A stretch of DNA of 64,000 nt from Caldilineaceae bacterium. GTDB lineage: Bacteria; Chloroflexota; Anaerolineae; Caldilineales; Caldilineaceae. The notes under the pieces are model-generated. The model did not search any database. It was not told the origin of the DNA and saw nothing but the letters and a program-made list of their open reading frames with translations. Positions 37,654 through 47,062 of this stretch are shown here, one piece after another (position 1 is the first letter of the stretch; every line of letters starts with the position of its first letter). A program made the translations under genes and the position numbers. Where the stretch lies: positions 186,001 to 250,000 of the forward strand of contig JAPKMW010000002.1 of NCBI GenBank assembly GCA_026645575.1. The letters are read 5' to 3'.

Positions 37654-38465
37654 TGACGGACGGATCGTTGTTGCAACGTCTTTTTTCACTCGAAGGCAAA
37701 ACCGCCCTGATCACGGGCGCACCGGGCGGCATTGGTCAAGCGCTGGCGGTGACATTGGCCGAAGCCGGCGCGACCATCGGTGTGCATGGCCGGACGCCGG
37801 AAAAGGTGACAGCCGCCTGTGATGCCGTGGCGGCAGTAGGCGGGCGGGCCGTTCCCCTCTATGCGGAGTTGACCGATGTCGAAAGTTGTCGCCGCTTGAT
37901 TCAGGAAGCTCATGCCGCGTTGGGGCGGCTCGACATCTTGATCAACTGCGCCGGCATGAATCGCCGCAAGCCCATTGCCGAGGTGACAACCGATGATTTT
38001 GACACGATTATGGCGGTCAACTTGCGTAGTCTCTTTTTTCTGAGTCAGGCGGCGCAACCGATTATGCAGGCGCAGGGCGGCGGCAAGATCATTCACATTG
38101 GTTCGATGAATTCGGAGTTTGCGCTGGACACCGTTTCGGTCTACGGCGCCAGCAAGGCTGGGGTGGCCCAACTGACCAGAGTCATGGCCGTCGAGTGGGC
38201 GAAGGATAACATTCAGGTGAACTGTATCATCCCCGGCTTCTTCCGCACGCCGTTGACCAACGTTGGTCTCTGGCAGAACGAGCGGCGGAGCGCCTGGTTG
38301 CATCAACGTATTCCCATGCGTCGCCCCGGTGAACCAGAGGAACTGGCCGGGGTGGCATTGCTGTTGGCTTCGCCAGCATCATCATATATCACGGGAAGTC
38401 ACTATATTGTGGATGGTGGTTTCCGCGCCGGCGGTTCGTGGGAGACAGACCCAAACGTCGAGTAA
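37653..38465 (+). CDS. SDR-family oxidoreductase (gluconate 5-dehydrogenase-like)
   Basis: 270 residues. Classical SDR with TGAPGGIGQAL, an HGR turn after beta-2 (NADP-type), INCAGMNRRKPI, GSMNSEF and YGASKAG (YxxxK). The NCAGMNRRKP segment and total length resemble gluconate/2-keto-gluconate reductases. It starts on the last base of the preceding stop and ends the operon. The next sequence is a decayed restriction gene. Confidence 0.85.
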   Translation: MTDGSLLQRLFSLEGKTALITGAPGGIGQALAVTLAEAGATIGVHGRTPEKVTAACDAVAAVGGRAVPLYAELTDVESCRRLIQEAHAALGRLDILINCAGMNRRKPIAEVTTDDFDTIMAVNLRSLFFLSQAAQPIMQAQGGGKIIHIGSMNSEFALDTVSVYGASKAGVAQLTRVMAVEWAKDNIQVNCIIPGFFRTPLTNVGLWQNERRSAWLHQRIPMRRPGEPEELAGVALLLASPASSYITGSHYIVDGGFRAGGSWETDPNVE

Positions 38466-38499
38466 TCGGCAAGGAAATGTTAATTCTCAGCAGATCGCA

Positions 38500-39002
38500 A
38501 CGCAAATTGACACAGAGGATCAAGGTTTTGCGCCGATCGTAGGGGTCAATCTCACGCGCCAGCGCCGTGCAGACCAGGGCGTTAAAGGCTTCGGTAATCA
38601 CTTTGCGGTTAAAGGCATCGATCTCCAGATCAATCGTATCGGGCGTGACAAAGAGATCAATGTGCGATGGAACCAAAGCCCGATCTGCCAACTCACTTTC
38701 AGCATGGTGAGCGCCGTGCGGTGATCCCCTTGCCGCACGTGGTTGGCCTTGTTACCGCTACGCCGAATATCATCAAAGATCTGCGCTACATCACCCGGAA
38801 CACCCCTTCTCTGCGCAGATCGTCTGCGCAGACGATAGCGGAGGTCATTTTGGGTTTCCTGGGGCGTTGTATAAAGACCGACACGCGCCGCCAACAGTTG
38901 CGCCAGCAACTCGGCAAATTGGCGCAACTTGAGTAGGCAGGTATTAGGATCATCGGGAAAATACTTTTCGGCCAGCATCGCCAACCGCACGAACGCAGCT
39001 TT
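38500..39002 (-). pseudogene. Fragmented type I restriction enzyme R-subunit (hsdR) remnant
   Basis: In one minus frame (38990 to about 38680) the translation is an HsdR/DUF4145-type N-terminal domain: LAEKYFPDDPNTCLLKLRQFAELLAQLLA, then RSGNKANHVRQGDHRTALTMLK and LWFHRT. In a second frame (about 38685-38505) a helicase C-terminal segment follows directly: IDLEIDAFNRKVITEAFNALV and EIDPYDRRKTLILC. The large middle (nuclease and motor domains) is deleted and the two parts are out of frame. No hsdM or hsdS is near. Non-functional. Confidence 0.75.
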
Positions 39003-39167
39003 TTATGGTAGCAGGTGTGTTTCAACCACCTGCGTCAAATGCCCTGCCAACGCACACTTACCCCCAAACAAACGCATTGACAAGCCGATCCACCCTGTGT
39101 TACAGTTCGCTCTACGACCAAAACACCCATACCGAACAGACCAAACCGCATGGATAAGGAACCAAAC

Positions 39168-40316
39168 ATGACCGATGCCACTTCGTCGTTGCCTGGCATT
39201 CACCGCAGCCTGGCGCTGGATAGCTCGGCTGCTACCCTGTCCGCACGGGGCAGCGCCCGCAATGAGCAATGGGAAGCCTACTTTCGCCGTCGCATCAGCG
39301 AGCAGCAAGCCCACTTTACCGCTTCGGTTGCCTTGGACACCACTTCCCTGGATAGCTATCTCGCCAGCACCGATCATCTGCGCCAACGCCTATTGGCAAC
39401 CCTGGGCGGTTGGCCGGAACGCCCAGCCGAAGTCAACGCCAGGGTGGAAACGATCGGTGACCTGGCCGGCGGGCAGCTTTATCGCGTCCATGTCACGGTG
39501 GTCGATGATGTGGAGATGCCGGCGCTGCTCTTGATTCCCCAGAGCGCGACCCAACGCCCCGCCCCGGCCGTTATCTGTCAACATGGCTATGCCGGTTCGC
39601 CGGAATGGATGATGGGCTTTGGCACGACCGGCCAATTCAACTACACCAATAGCGCCGGGCGCCGCTTGGCCGAGGCTGGCTATGTGGTCATTGCGCCGCA
39701 AATTGTCTGTAGCCCGCCGGGCGTGGGGAAGGATCGGGTGCGACTGGATCGGCTGGCGCGGCTGGCCGGGGTAAGTCTGTTAGGCATGGAAATGTTTGCG
39801 CTCAGCCGCGTGGTGGATTGGTTACAGACGCGGCCCGAAGTCCTGCCCAACCGTATTGGCATGTACGGCATTTCGCAGGGCGGGAAAAGCACCCTCTATT
39901 TTTCTGCCCTGGAGCCGCGCATCCAGGCGGCGGTCTGCTCCTGTTACTTTAACCAGCGGTGGAATAAAATGCTGGAAGACCGTCACTTGGACGCGCTCGG
40001 TCAGCGCGAGGGGTTGGCCTATCGCGCCTATCTCGTCACGGACGAAGATGATAAATTCAATGTGAAGACCGCACCCCTATGGCCGGATCATCTGCTGGGC
40101 GCGCTCATCTGCCCGCGGCCCTTTATGGTGGAGATTGGCCGCTATGACCCGGTGATCTACTGGCAAGATGCGGTGGAAGAATTTACGCGCTTGCACCAAT
40201 TGTACACAAGCCTGGGCATGGATGAACGCGCCCAAGCGCTGGTCGCCAACTGGGGTGGCCACGAGATGTTTTATGATGACGCCAAGCGCTTTCTGGACCG
40301 GTGGCTACGGCCATGA
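39168..40316 (+). CDS. Alpha/beta hydrolase (acetyl-xylan-esterase/dienelactone-hydrolase-like)
   Basis: About 382 residues from ATG 39168; an ATG at 39150 is also in frame. The hydrolase core shows ALLLIPQSATQRPAPAVICQHGYAGS (oxyanion strand), then IGMYGISQGGKSTLYF with the nucleophile Ser in GxSxGG, a late Asp (EIGRYDPVI) and a His near the end (WGGHEMF). This is the PF12715/AXE1-type arrangement. It has no signal peptide, so it is cytosolic. Substrate not identified. A long AGAGATAGAG hairpin follows. Confidence 0.82.
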   Translation: MTDATSSLPGIHRSLALDSSAATLSARGSARNEQWEAYFRRRISEQQAHFTASVALDTTSLDSYLASTDHLRQRLLATLGGWPERPAEVNARVETIGDLAGGQLYRVHVTVVDDVEMPALLLIPQSATQRPAPAVICQHGYAGSPEWMMGFGTTGQFNYTNSAGRRLAEAGYVVIAPQIVCSPPGVGKDRVRLDRLARLAGVSLLGMEMFALSRVVDWLQTRPEVLPNRIGMYGISQGGKSTLYFSALEPRIQAAVCSCYFNQRWNKMLEDRHLDALGQREGLAYRAYLVTDEDDKFNVKTAPLWPDHLLGALICPRPFMVEIGRYDPVIYWQDAVEEFTRLHQLYTSLGMDERAQALVANWGGHEMFYDDAKRFLDRWLRP

Positions 40317-40365
40317 TGCGCCCGGAAGTCTGCTAGGGTTGATGGGTCAATTACTTCTACTGTGG

Positions 40366-40474
40366 AGATAGAGAGAGTAAGAGATAGAGAGAGTAAGAGA
40401 TAGAGAGAGTAAGAGTAAGAGATAGAGAGATTGTGTAGCTGAATCTCTCTATCTCTTACTCTCTCTATCTCTAC
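40366..40474. repeat. Inverted repeat of GAGATAGAGAGAGTAA units
   Basis: Three to four direct units of gagatagagagagtaa (40375-40432), then the reverse-complement array 40442-40474. It lies between convergent genes. Confidence 0.93.
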
Positions 40475-40512
40475 TTGGTACAAGCTATTTGCTTGCTAGT
40501 CCTACATCCAAA

Positions 40513-41763
40513 CTACCAAGCGGCAATGCCGGCGGCGTTGGCTTGTAACCCGCCAAAGCTGCCGAGGGCAAAGAGTGACCCGTCCGCTTTCAATTCAAAG
40601 GCGACAACTGTCTGTGTGCGGGGACTGAGAACATAGAACAAGCGCCCATTGCGGCTTTTGCTGGCATCGGTTGGCCCCGTGCCGACGCCGCTATCCCCGG
40701 CTCGCCCGTCAAACAAGGTCAACGCACCACCGTTCCCCACGTGATAACCAGAGAGCGAGCCACTACCGGTATTCGTGGTATAGGCCAGTTTGCCGTCTTT
40801 GCTGATGATGATCCAGCAGGCGGCTGTCTCGCCTGTCGGTACAGAGGCGCTCACGAGTTGTAACTGCCCATTCGCCAAGGTGTAGGAAGAAGCGGCGCTG
40901 GCATTGGGCGCGCCGCCAAAGGCTTCGGAAACCACCAACGTATCATCGTCGGCAAAGGCAAAGCCAAAGGGAGTCGTCCCCGCCGAAGGATAGCTGGTCA
41001 GGTTGCCGGCCACGCCATGCTGATTGACCGGATAGAGATCAATGAGATTCGTCGCCCGTTCGGTGACAATCAACACGGAACCATCTGGGCTAAAGGAGAC
41101 CTGCGCTGGTGCTGGGGCCGCCCCAACGCCATTGTTGCTGAGAAACCGGGTAGAATTCGCCAGGGGAGTCAACTTGCCATTGTGATCCAGGCGAAAGCCG
41201 GTAATATTCCCTGGGTCACCGGCATTGAGAACATAGAGTCGATTCTTGCGCACGGTCAGGCTGGTGGGGCGTACACCACCGGACGCGACTTTGTCGGTCA
41301 ACATCAGCCCCAAGGGGTGAACCGCAAAGACGGAAATCTCATTGCTGCCGGCATTCACGGCAAAGAGCCAACGACCATTCTTGCTCAAAATTACGGGGTC
41401 TTGCGAACCAAGCCCGCCGCCCAACCCTTGCCCGCCGGTCGGGAAACGGCCGCTGAGGGTGAGCGCACCATTGGCCGCACGTTGATACATCACAATTTCG
41501 TTGCCACGAATGGGGTCGTTGGCATTGGTGCTGACAAAAACGACACCGGTATTGTTGTGATTGGCCGCTTCCACACCATCCACACTATCGGTCAAATCTT
41601 CTTCGGTAGGGGTTTCTTCACTGGTAGTGGCGCGCTGTCCCTGTCCCACGACCAACGGTAAGTAGGCGGATCTGGCCGCGGTGGCGGCTTCCTGGGCAAA
41701 TGCCGGCGCTGCCATTGTGATGAGCAGAACCAGTGCGAGCAGAATGCTCAAACGACGGTACAT
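40513..41763 (-). CDS. Exported beta-propeller protein, lactonase/YVTN-like
   Basis: 416 residues from ATG 41763 with AGGAGGG ahead; an upstream in-frame start at 41799 is rejected. A Sec signal peptide is evident (MYRRLSILLALVLLITMAAPAFAQ). The mature part begins SAYLPLVV, a linker frequent in Chloroflexota exported proteins, then a seven-bladed propeller of the lactonase type (repeated SPDG/SKNGRWLF..N..S.EISVF blades). It may bind or hydrolyse a lactone outside the cell, or be structural. It is divergent from the enolase-superfamily gene. Confidence 0.8.
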   Translation of the reverse strand: MYRRLSILLALVLLITMAAPAFAQEAATAARSAYLPLVVGQGQRATTSEETPTEEDLTDSVDGVEAANHNNTGVVFVSTNANDPIRGNEIVMYQRAANGALTLSGRFPTGGQGLGGGLGSQDPVILSKNGRWLFAVNAGSNEISVFAVHPLGLMLTDKVASGGVRPTSLTVRKNRLYVLNAGDPGNITGFRLDHNGKLTPLANSTRFLSNNGVGAAPAPAQVSFSPDGSVLIVTERATNLIDLYPVNQHGVAGNLTSYPSAGTTPFGFAFADDDTLVVSEAFGGAPNASAASSYTLANGQLQLVSASVPTGETAACWIIISKDGKLAYTTNTGSGSLSGYHVGNGGALTLFDGRAGDSGVGTGPTDASKSRNGRLFYVLSPRTQTVVAFELKADGSLFALGSFGGLQANAAGIAAW

Positions 41764-41970
41764 ATATCCCTCCTGGTACCTATGCAAATTCTGGGTCATT
41801 GATAACCGTTCAGGTGGTGGGGCCTAGCCTGTCCCGTACGGTATTTGATGGTGAAGCGCTTCGTTCTCCACTTTAACCAGAAGATATTACACAAATCTTA
41901 CCAAGATCGTGCGCAATAATGAATAGATGCGATGGCCTATGCAAAAACATCATTTGACTTTTGTCGCACT

Positions 41971-42033
41971 GTTCAATACCATTGTGTAGACAACATCGTT
42001 TACACAATGGTTGTCTACACAATGGTATTGAAC
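41971..42033. promoter_or_regulatory. 24-bp perfect inverted repeat in the divergent promoter region
   Basis: gttcaataccattgtgtaga plus caac (41971-41994) is exactly complementary to 42010-42033; the 15-base spacer repeats TACACAATG. It lies 42 bases before the dehydratase start in a 311-base gap (41764-42074) with no gene, so it is either an operator or a hairpin element. Confidence 0.8.
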
Positions 42034-42074
42034 GCACCACACTTGTCAACTGCCCATCAGAGAAGGACCTGCGC

Positions 42075-43331
42075 ATGAAAATCACCAAACTCGAAACTAT
42101 CCACCTGGCCGACTTTCCCCATATCCTCTTTCTCGCCATCCACACCGACGAGGGGCTGGTCGGCTACAGCGACACCTTTTACATGCCCGATGCGCTGCGC
42201 GGCTATCTGCATGGTTTTGCCGCACCGCTTTTGCTCGGTCGCGACCCGTTATCAATTGAGTTGATCTGGCGACAGCTTTATGAAGTAAACGCTCATATTG
42301 TCGGTAAGGGGGCTGAGTTGCGTGGCCTTTCAGCCATTGACGTGGCCTTGTGGGACATCTTCGGTCAGGCGACCGGCCAGCCCATTTGGCAACTGTTGGG
42401 CGGAGCGGCGCGTGACCGCATCAAAACGTACAACACCTGTGGTGGGCCGCATTATGGTCGGGCCACGCTTGGGCGCAGCGGCTACATTGCGCCGGTTGAC
42501 CAATCGGGCCGCTATGAGGATCTCATCGGCTTTATGACCGACGCCGGCGCGCTGGCGCAGGATCTCCTCAGCGAAGGCATCACCGGTATGAAGATTTGGC
42601 CCTTTGATTATATTGCCAATGACCCGACCGCCTGGGACAATTGGCGCAACTTCCGTGGCGTCTTTGACCCCGCGTTGCGCCAGATCGGCGGCCATACCAT
42701 TGATGCGGTCAATTTGAAACGGGGCTTGGAGCCTTTCCGTAAAATCCGCGAAGCGGTGGGCGACCAGATGGACATTATGGTGGAGGGACATGGGCTGTGG
42801 TCATTGCCCGCTGCCAAGAAGATTGCCCGTGCGCTGGAGGAGTATCAACCCTACTGGCTGGAAGACCTGCTGCGCGCCGATGACCTTGACGCCCTGGCCG
42901 ACCTGCGCCGCAGCACGACGACGCCCATTCTCGTCAGCGAATATCTTACCACCCGCTATGAATACAAAGCCGTGCTGGAAAAGAACGCCGCCGATATCAT
43001 CATGATCGACCCGACCTGGGCCGGCGGCATTACCGAAAGCAAGAAGATCGCCACAATGGCCGAAACGTGGAAGCGCCCAGTCGCCATGCATGATTGCACC
43101 GGCCCTTTCACCCTCTTCGCCGGTTTGCATCTGGCAATCAACGCCACCAATGCCGTCTATCAAGAGACGGTGCGCGCCTATCTGCGTATCAGTTACCCTC
43201 AGTTGGTGACGGAAGGTGTGACCGTGGAACAGGGGCATATTCTAGCGCCAACTGCTCCCGGCCTGGGGACAACCCTGCTACCCGAAGTGCGCCAACGCCC
43301 CGACGTGACGGTGGTCGAGTCGAAACTTTAA
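42075..43331 (+). CDS. Mandelate racemase/muconate-lactonizing (enolase superfamily) sugar-acid dehydratase-like
   Basis: 418 residues from ATG 42075 (AGAAGGA ahead). Enolase-superfamily features: the capping domain (MKITKLETIHLADFPHILFLAIHTDEGLVGYSD), LSAIDVALWDIFGQATGQPIWQLLGG, the barrel Lys in GMKIWPFDY, metal ligands in MVEGHG, WLEDLL and VSEYLT, and the catalytic His in AMHDCTGPF. This fits galactonate/mannonate-type dehydratases. It likely removes water from an acid sugar. A REP palindrome and a DegT gene follow. Confidence 0.87.
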   Translation: MKITKLETIHLADFPHILFLAIHTDEGLVGYSDTFYMPDALRGYLHGFAAPLLLGRDPLSIELIWRQLYEVNAHIVGKGAELRGLSAIDVALWDIFGQATGQPIWQLLGGAARDRIKTYNTCGGPHYGRATLGRSGYIAPVDQSGRYEDLIGFMTDAGALAQDLLSEGITGMKIWPFDYIANDPTAWDNWRNFRGVFDPALRQIGGHTIDAVNLKRGLEPFRKIREAVGDQMDIMVEGHGLWSLPAAKKIARALEEYQPYWLEDLLRADDLDALADLRRSTTTPILVSEYLTTRYEYKAVLEKNAADIIMIDPTWAGGITESKKIATMAETWKRPVAMHDCTGPFTLFAGLHLAINATNAVYQETVRAYLRISYPQLVTEGVTVEQGHILAPTAPGLGTTLLPEVRQRPDVTVVESKL

Positions 43332-43361
43332 CCAGTAGCCCCCATCGTAACTACCAAGCCG

Positions 43362-43430
43362 AAAGCCGCTCGTAGCCGGTCCGTGACCGGCGTCCCCAAC
43401 GCCGGTCACGGACCGGCTACGAGCGGCTTT
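43362..43430. repeat. REP-like palindrome, copy 3 (32-bp perfect arms)
   Basis: 43362-43393 and 43399-43430 are exact reverse complements; spacer CCCCA. It contains the 61-base core of the copy at 30329. It ends in CTTTT, so it could also terminate the dehydratase transcript. Confidence 0.95.
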
Positions 43431-43469
43431 TATAGTACCCCAAATTGATCAATCACAGGAGGTGATACC

Positions 43470-44717
43470 ATGCCCGGCCCAGGAATGGAATTCGTTGGCG
43501 AGGAAGAGATTCAGGAAGTTCTCGAAGTCTTGCGTTCCGGCTATTTGTATCGCTATGACGTGGCCCCCGGTAAGACCAAATTTCAAGGCAAGGTGTTGGC
43601 AGTCGAACGCTATGTGGCCCAGATGTCCGGCGTGCGCTATGCCGTGGCGGTCAACTCCGGAACCTCGGCGCTCTTGACGGCGATGATGGGCTTGGGTATC
43701 GGGCCGGGGGATGAGGTGATTGTCCCCGGCTTTACCTTTGTCGCCAGCATTTCGTCGATTGCCTTCACCGGCGCCGTGCCGGTGTTGGCCGAAGTTGACC
43801 GCACACTGAACCTCGACCCTGCCGATGTTCGCCAGAAGATCACGCCGCGCACCAAGGCGATCATGGTCGTCCACATGATGGGCAACCCGGCCCACTTGGA
43901 TGAACTCAAAGCTGTAGCCGACGAACACAACTTGTTTCTGATTGAAGATTGTGCGCAAGCTTTCGGCGCGTCCTACAAAGGGCGACCCATCGGCTCGATT
44001 GGGCAGGTCGGCACCTTTAGCTTCAATGTTTACAAGACCATCACCTCCGGCGACGGCGGCATGGTTATCACCGACGACGAAGAAGTGTACAAACGTTGCT
44101 TTGCCTTTCACGACCAGGGCCATTCCCCCCTGCGCGCCGGCGCCGAAATCGGCCAGCGCCCCTTCCTGGGCTTGGACTTCCGCTACACCGAATTGCAGGC
44201 GGCCGTCTTGCTCGCCCAGTTGCGCAAGCTGCCCACCATCCTCGACCGTCTGCGCACCAACAAACAGCAGTTCAAAGCGCTGCTGGCCGACCTGCCGGGG
44301 TTGGAATTCCGTGAGGTTATCGACGCCGAAGAAGAGCTAGGCACCATCTTGACCGTCTTTTTCCCCGACGCCGCGATCGCCCAGAAGGTGGCCCAGGCGC
44401 TCAATACCAAGGTGATTGCCCAGGCCGGTTGGCATGTCTATGGCAACATGGAACATCTGCTGCAACAACGGATGCCGACGCAGACCCACTGCTCCTTCTC
44501 CTGTCCTCATTACCTTGACCGTGGCGGCCAGATCCGCTATGCCAAAGGCATGTTGCCGCAGACCGATGCCCTGCTCGCGCGCGCCATCAATATCAGCATT
44601 GGCATCCCCGATCCCGGCTTGGGGTCCGCCTTTGGCCTGACGGTCCATGATGGGCCGGACGAAGTGCAAGCACGCGCCGCCGAGTTTCGTCGGGTCGCGA
44701 GTGCCTACCTCGCATAG
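43470..44717 (+). CDS. DegT/DnrJ/EryC1/StrS-family aminotransferase (second copy)
   Basis: 415 residues behind a very strong AGGAGGTGA site. Motifs: VNSGTSALLTAMM, GDEVIVPGFTFVASISSI, IEDCAQAFGASYKG and the PLP lysine in FSFNVYKTITSGDGGM (Lys189). The C-terminal half is longer than in the copy at 8132 and resembles aminotransferases of aminosugar/AHBA-like pathways. Here it lies among catabolic and carbohydrate genes rather than glycan-assembly genes, so it may act on a keto-inositol or keto-sugar. Confidence 0.88.
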   Translation: MPGPGMEFVGEEEIQEVLEVLRSGYLYRYDVAPGKTKFQGKVLAVERYVAQMSGVRYAVAVNSGTSALLTAMMGLGIGPGDEVIVPGFTFVASISSIAFTGAVPVLAEVDRTLNLDPADVRQKITPRTKAIMVVHMMGNPAHLDELKAVADEHNLFLIEDCAQAFGASYKGRPIGSIGQVGTFSFNVYKTITSGDGGMVITDDEEVYKRCFAFHDQGHSPLRAGAEIGQRPFLGLDFRYTELQAAVLLAQLRKLPTILDRLRTNKQQFKALLADLPGLEFREVIDAEEELGTILTVFFPDAAIAQKVAQALNTKVIAQAGWHVYGNMEHLLQQRMPTQTHCSFSCPHYLDRGGQIRYAKGMLPQTDALLARAINISIGIPDPGLGSAFGLTVHDGPDEVQARAAEFRRVASAYLA

Positions 44718-44737
44718 GAACCGTCTATGGTCTAGTC

Positions 44738-44796
44738 GGGGCGCTGATCAAGGCGGCGCGGTCGGGACGAATCCGCGCCGCCTTGATCAGCGCCCC
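44738..44796. repeat. 23-bp perfect inverted repeat
   Basis: 44738-44760 pairs exactly with 44774-44796 (GGGGCGCTGATCAAGGCGGC core), 13-base loop. It lies 20 bases ahead of the next start and its ribosome site. Confidence 0.92.
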
Positions 44797-44815
44797 TAGT
44801 TTCAGGAGGAAACCC

Positions 44816-45949
44816 ATGCAACTCGAACTGCTCTTTGATGTCGCCGTTTCGCCCAACCTGGCGGCAGGCGACAAACCGATCACCTGCGCCTTTCCCCTGT
44901 CGGCGCGGCTGGCCAATGGTTCTGTCATCTGTGTCTATCGCCAGGGGATCACCAAACATAGCCATGATGGCGTCCTCCTATTTCAGCGATCCAACGACGG
45001 GGGCCGTAGTTGGTCGACGCCCCAGGTGATTGCCAACGGGCTGACCGCCTCACCAACACAAACAGTGGTCACGGGCGGCCTTTGCCAGACGCCGAGTGGG
45101 GCGCTGCTGGCTTCCTTTGGCAGCATTGAGGGCTTGCCGCCCAACACCTACCCCTTTGGCCCCGGCGGGGAACGCTATCCGCTGCGCTTCTTCCTGACCC
45201 GCAGTGACGACGGTGGCGCCACCTGGTCGACGCCCTGGCAACCGGATCTACAACCGCTGGGCCGCGTAGGGGTGACAGGGCCGCCCTTTGTCGCTGCCAA
45301 TGACGCCGTCTGTGTGCCGATTGAATGTCGCATTGCTTCCGGCGTCAATGCCACCGCGCTGATCATCTCCCGTGATGATGGGCGCACCTTCTCGCCGCCG
45401 CTTATGGTGGCCGGCGATGAGACAGGCCGCCTCAACCTCTGTGACGCCCGCTTTGACGTGCTGCCCGATGGCCGCATCATTGCCTTGCTCTGGACCTTTT
45501 TGCAGGAAAATGAGCGGACAATCCAAGTCCATCGCACCTTTTCCGCCGATCATGGGCAGACCTGGAGCGCCCCGGAGCCGCTGGGCTTTGTCGGCCAGAT
45601 CACCGCCCCGCTGGTGCTGCCGGATGGTCGCGTGTTGGCGGCCAGCAACTATCGCCACCCGCCGCTGGGTAGTCTGCTCTGGCATTCCCATGACGGCGGC
45701 GTGACCTGGGCCGTTGATCAGCCGATTCAACTCTGGGATGCCGAAGCCGGGCGTATCAACGGACAAGCGGTGACAATTCCACCACTGGCCGATGTGGAAG
45801 AACGAGTCTGGGATGAGTTGCAACGCTTTAGCTTCGGCACACCTGATTTGGTGTTGTTGACGGATGGCACCGTGTTACTGACCTACTATGCCACACAGCA
45901 GGGCATCATCCATGTCCGCGCTTGTGGGTTGCGGGTGGTTTTTGCATGA
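44816..45949 (+). CDS. Exo-alpha-sialidase-fold (BNR/Asp-box) protein
   Basis: 377 residues from ATG 44816 with TCAGGAGG ahead. A six-bladed propeller with at least five Asp boxes: SNDGGRSWS, SDDGGATWS, SRDDGRTFS, SADHGQTWS and SHDGGVTWA. There is no signal peptide, so it is cytosolic unless exported by other means. The arginine triad and Tyr nucleophile of true sialidases cannot be assigned confidently, so sialidase activity is not claimed. It sits between a DegT aminotransferase and a PhyH oxygenase. Confidence 0.8.
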   Translation: MQLELLFDVAVSPNLAAGDKPITCAFPLSARLANGSVICVYRQGITKHSHDGVLLFQRSNDGGRSWSTPQVIANGLTASPTQTVVTGGLCQTPSGALLASFGSIEGLPPNTYPFGPGGERYPLRFFLTRSDDGGATWSTPWQPDLQPLGRVGVTGPPFVAANDAVCVPIECRIASGVNATALIISRDDGRTFSPPLMVAGDETGRLNLCDARFDVLPDGRIIALLWTFLQENERTIQVHRTFSADHGQTWSAPEPLGFVGQITAPLVLPDGRVLAASNYRHPPLGSLLWHSHDGGVTWAVDQPIQLWDAEAGRINGQAVTIPPLADVEERVWDELQRFSFGTPDLVLLTDGTVLLTYYATQQGIIHVRACGLRVVFA

Positions 45950-46004
45950 CAGAGCCGCCTAGCGTTAGCACGGGCGGTCCGCACGCTAACGCTAGGCGGC
46001 TCTG
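45950..46004 (+). terminator. 20-bp hairpin directly after the sialidase-fold gene
   Basis: cagagccgcctagcgttagc (45950-45969) pairs perfectly with 45985-46004 and is followed by TTTT. It begins on the base after the stop codon. Confidence 0.75.
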
Positions 46005-46057
46005 TTTTCATCGCTATTGGTGTCGTCTCACAGGTGACCTGTTATGAAAGGTTCTTA

Positions 46058-46152
46058 CCACCGCAAAGGACGCGAAGAGCGCAAAGAATGCGCGAAGGCT
46101 CTTCTCTGGCAAAGCTTTGCGCTACCTTTGCGCTCTTGGCGTCCTTTGCGGT
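46058..46152. repeat. Inverted repeat of GCAAAGGAC/GCGAAGAGC units
   Basis: Arms 46058-46086 and 46126-46152 are nearly perfectly complementary (CCGCAAAGGACGCGAAGAGC). Each arm is a quasi-tandem array of about 9-bp units. It lies 50 bases before a PhyH start. Confidence 0.85.
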
Positions 46153-46201
46153 AGAAATGGTGTTTCGCAACCCAAACTGGTTAGAAAGAGGTGTTTTGTT
46201 T

Positions 46202-46948
46202 ATGCGTTACGATGCCGCTATCGTTCCCCAGCAGATGAACCCGGAGTTGACGCCGGAACTGGAGCGTGAGGTCAAGTTCTTCTTGAAATGGGGCTATTTG
46301 ATCGTGGAAAATGCCATCTCACCCGATCAAGTGGCGCAGTTGCGGGTGGCCCTGGACGCGACCTTTGCCCGCACGCAAACCCAATTCACCCATCAATTGC
46401 TCGAAGAAGATGACCAGTTTGCCTTCCTGCTCGACCATCCCCCGGTCCTCACCCGCATGAAGGCGATTTTGGGTAACTGTATTCAGTTGCATAGTGCCAC
46501 TGCCCGTGTCACCGAACCGGGCGCGCCCGATCAAAACTGGCATCGGGATGGACCCTGGCCCGTAGACCCCGACGGCACGCCCTATGGCAGCATCCCCGGC
46601 CAGATCAACTGTGGCTATTATCTGGACGCCTTAACGATGGAGAATGGCCCGATTGTGATTGTCCCCGGCAGTCAACGCGCCCCCTTTAAGCCGCCCGAAG
46701 GCCATCCCCGCTTTCCCGATGAAAAGTATATCCTGGCCCAACCAGGACAGGCGATCCTGTTCAACGGCTGGCTCTATCACCGCGGTGCGGCCAACCAGTC
46801 GGACAGTCGCCGCCGGGTTTGCCTCATGTGTTACCAGAACGCCTGGATGAAATCACGAGAATCCTTTACCGGGCCGCGTGTCACCCAGATAAAGGAGCAA
46901 GGCACGGCAGAGCAGAAGTTACTGTTGGGTGGCGTACCACTATGGTGA
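46202..46948 (+). CDS. Phytanoyl-CoA dioxygenase (PhyH) family protein (second copy)
   Basis: 248 residues from ATG 46202 (GAAAGAGG ahead); upstream in-frame sequence derives from the repeat at 46058 and is excluded. Fe(II)/2-oxoglutarate oxygenase: WHRDGPWP gives the H-x-D pair, LYHRGAANQSDSRRR gives the distal His and the Arg for 2-oxoglutarate, and CGYYLDALTMENGPIVIVPGSQR is the typical core strand. The substrate is unknown. Genes in this stretch (43.5-49.3 kb) all face the same way and could form a catabolic set. Confidence 0.88.
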   Translation: MRYDAAIVPQQMNPELTPELEREVKFFLKWGYLIVENAISPDQVAQLRVALDATFARTQTQFTHQLLEEDDQFAFLLDHPPVLTRMKAILGNCIQLHSATARVTEPGAPDQNWHRDGPWPVDPDGTPYGSIPGQINCGYYLDALTMENGPIVIVPGSQRAPFKPPEGHPRFPDEKYILAQPGQAILFNGWLYHRGAANQSDSRRRVCLMCYQNAWMKSRESFTGPRVTQIKEQGTAEQKLLLGGVPLW

Positions 46949-46960
46949 CAGTGAGGGGCA

Positions 46961-47036
46961 TAGGGGCGCGGATTTCGGTAACGCGGATCGCCTCCCTGAA
47001 CGACAACAATCCGCGGTTTCTGAATCCGCGCCCCTA
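46961..47036. repeat. Nested inverted repeat
   Basis: TAGGGGCGCGGATT (46961-46974) pairs with 47023-47036; an inner ACGCGGAT/ATCCGCGGT pair lies within. It occupies the gap before the creatininase-family gene. Confidence 0.8.
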
Positions 47037-47062
47037 CCCATGTTTGAGGAGCGTGAAATACG

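Noticed and set aside
44816..45949. Calling the Asp-box protein a true sialidase
   Set aside because: Asp boxes only show the propeller fold; the catalytic Arg triad and Tyr could not be assigned.
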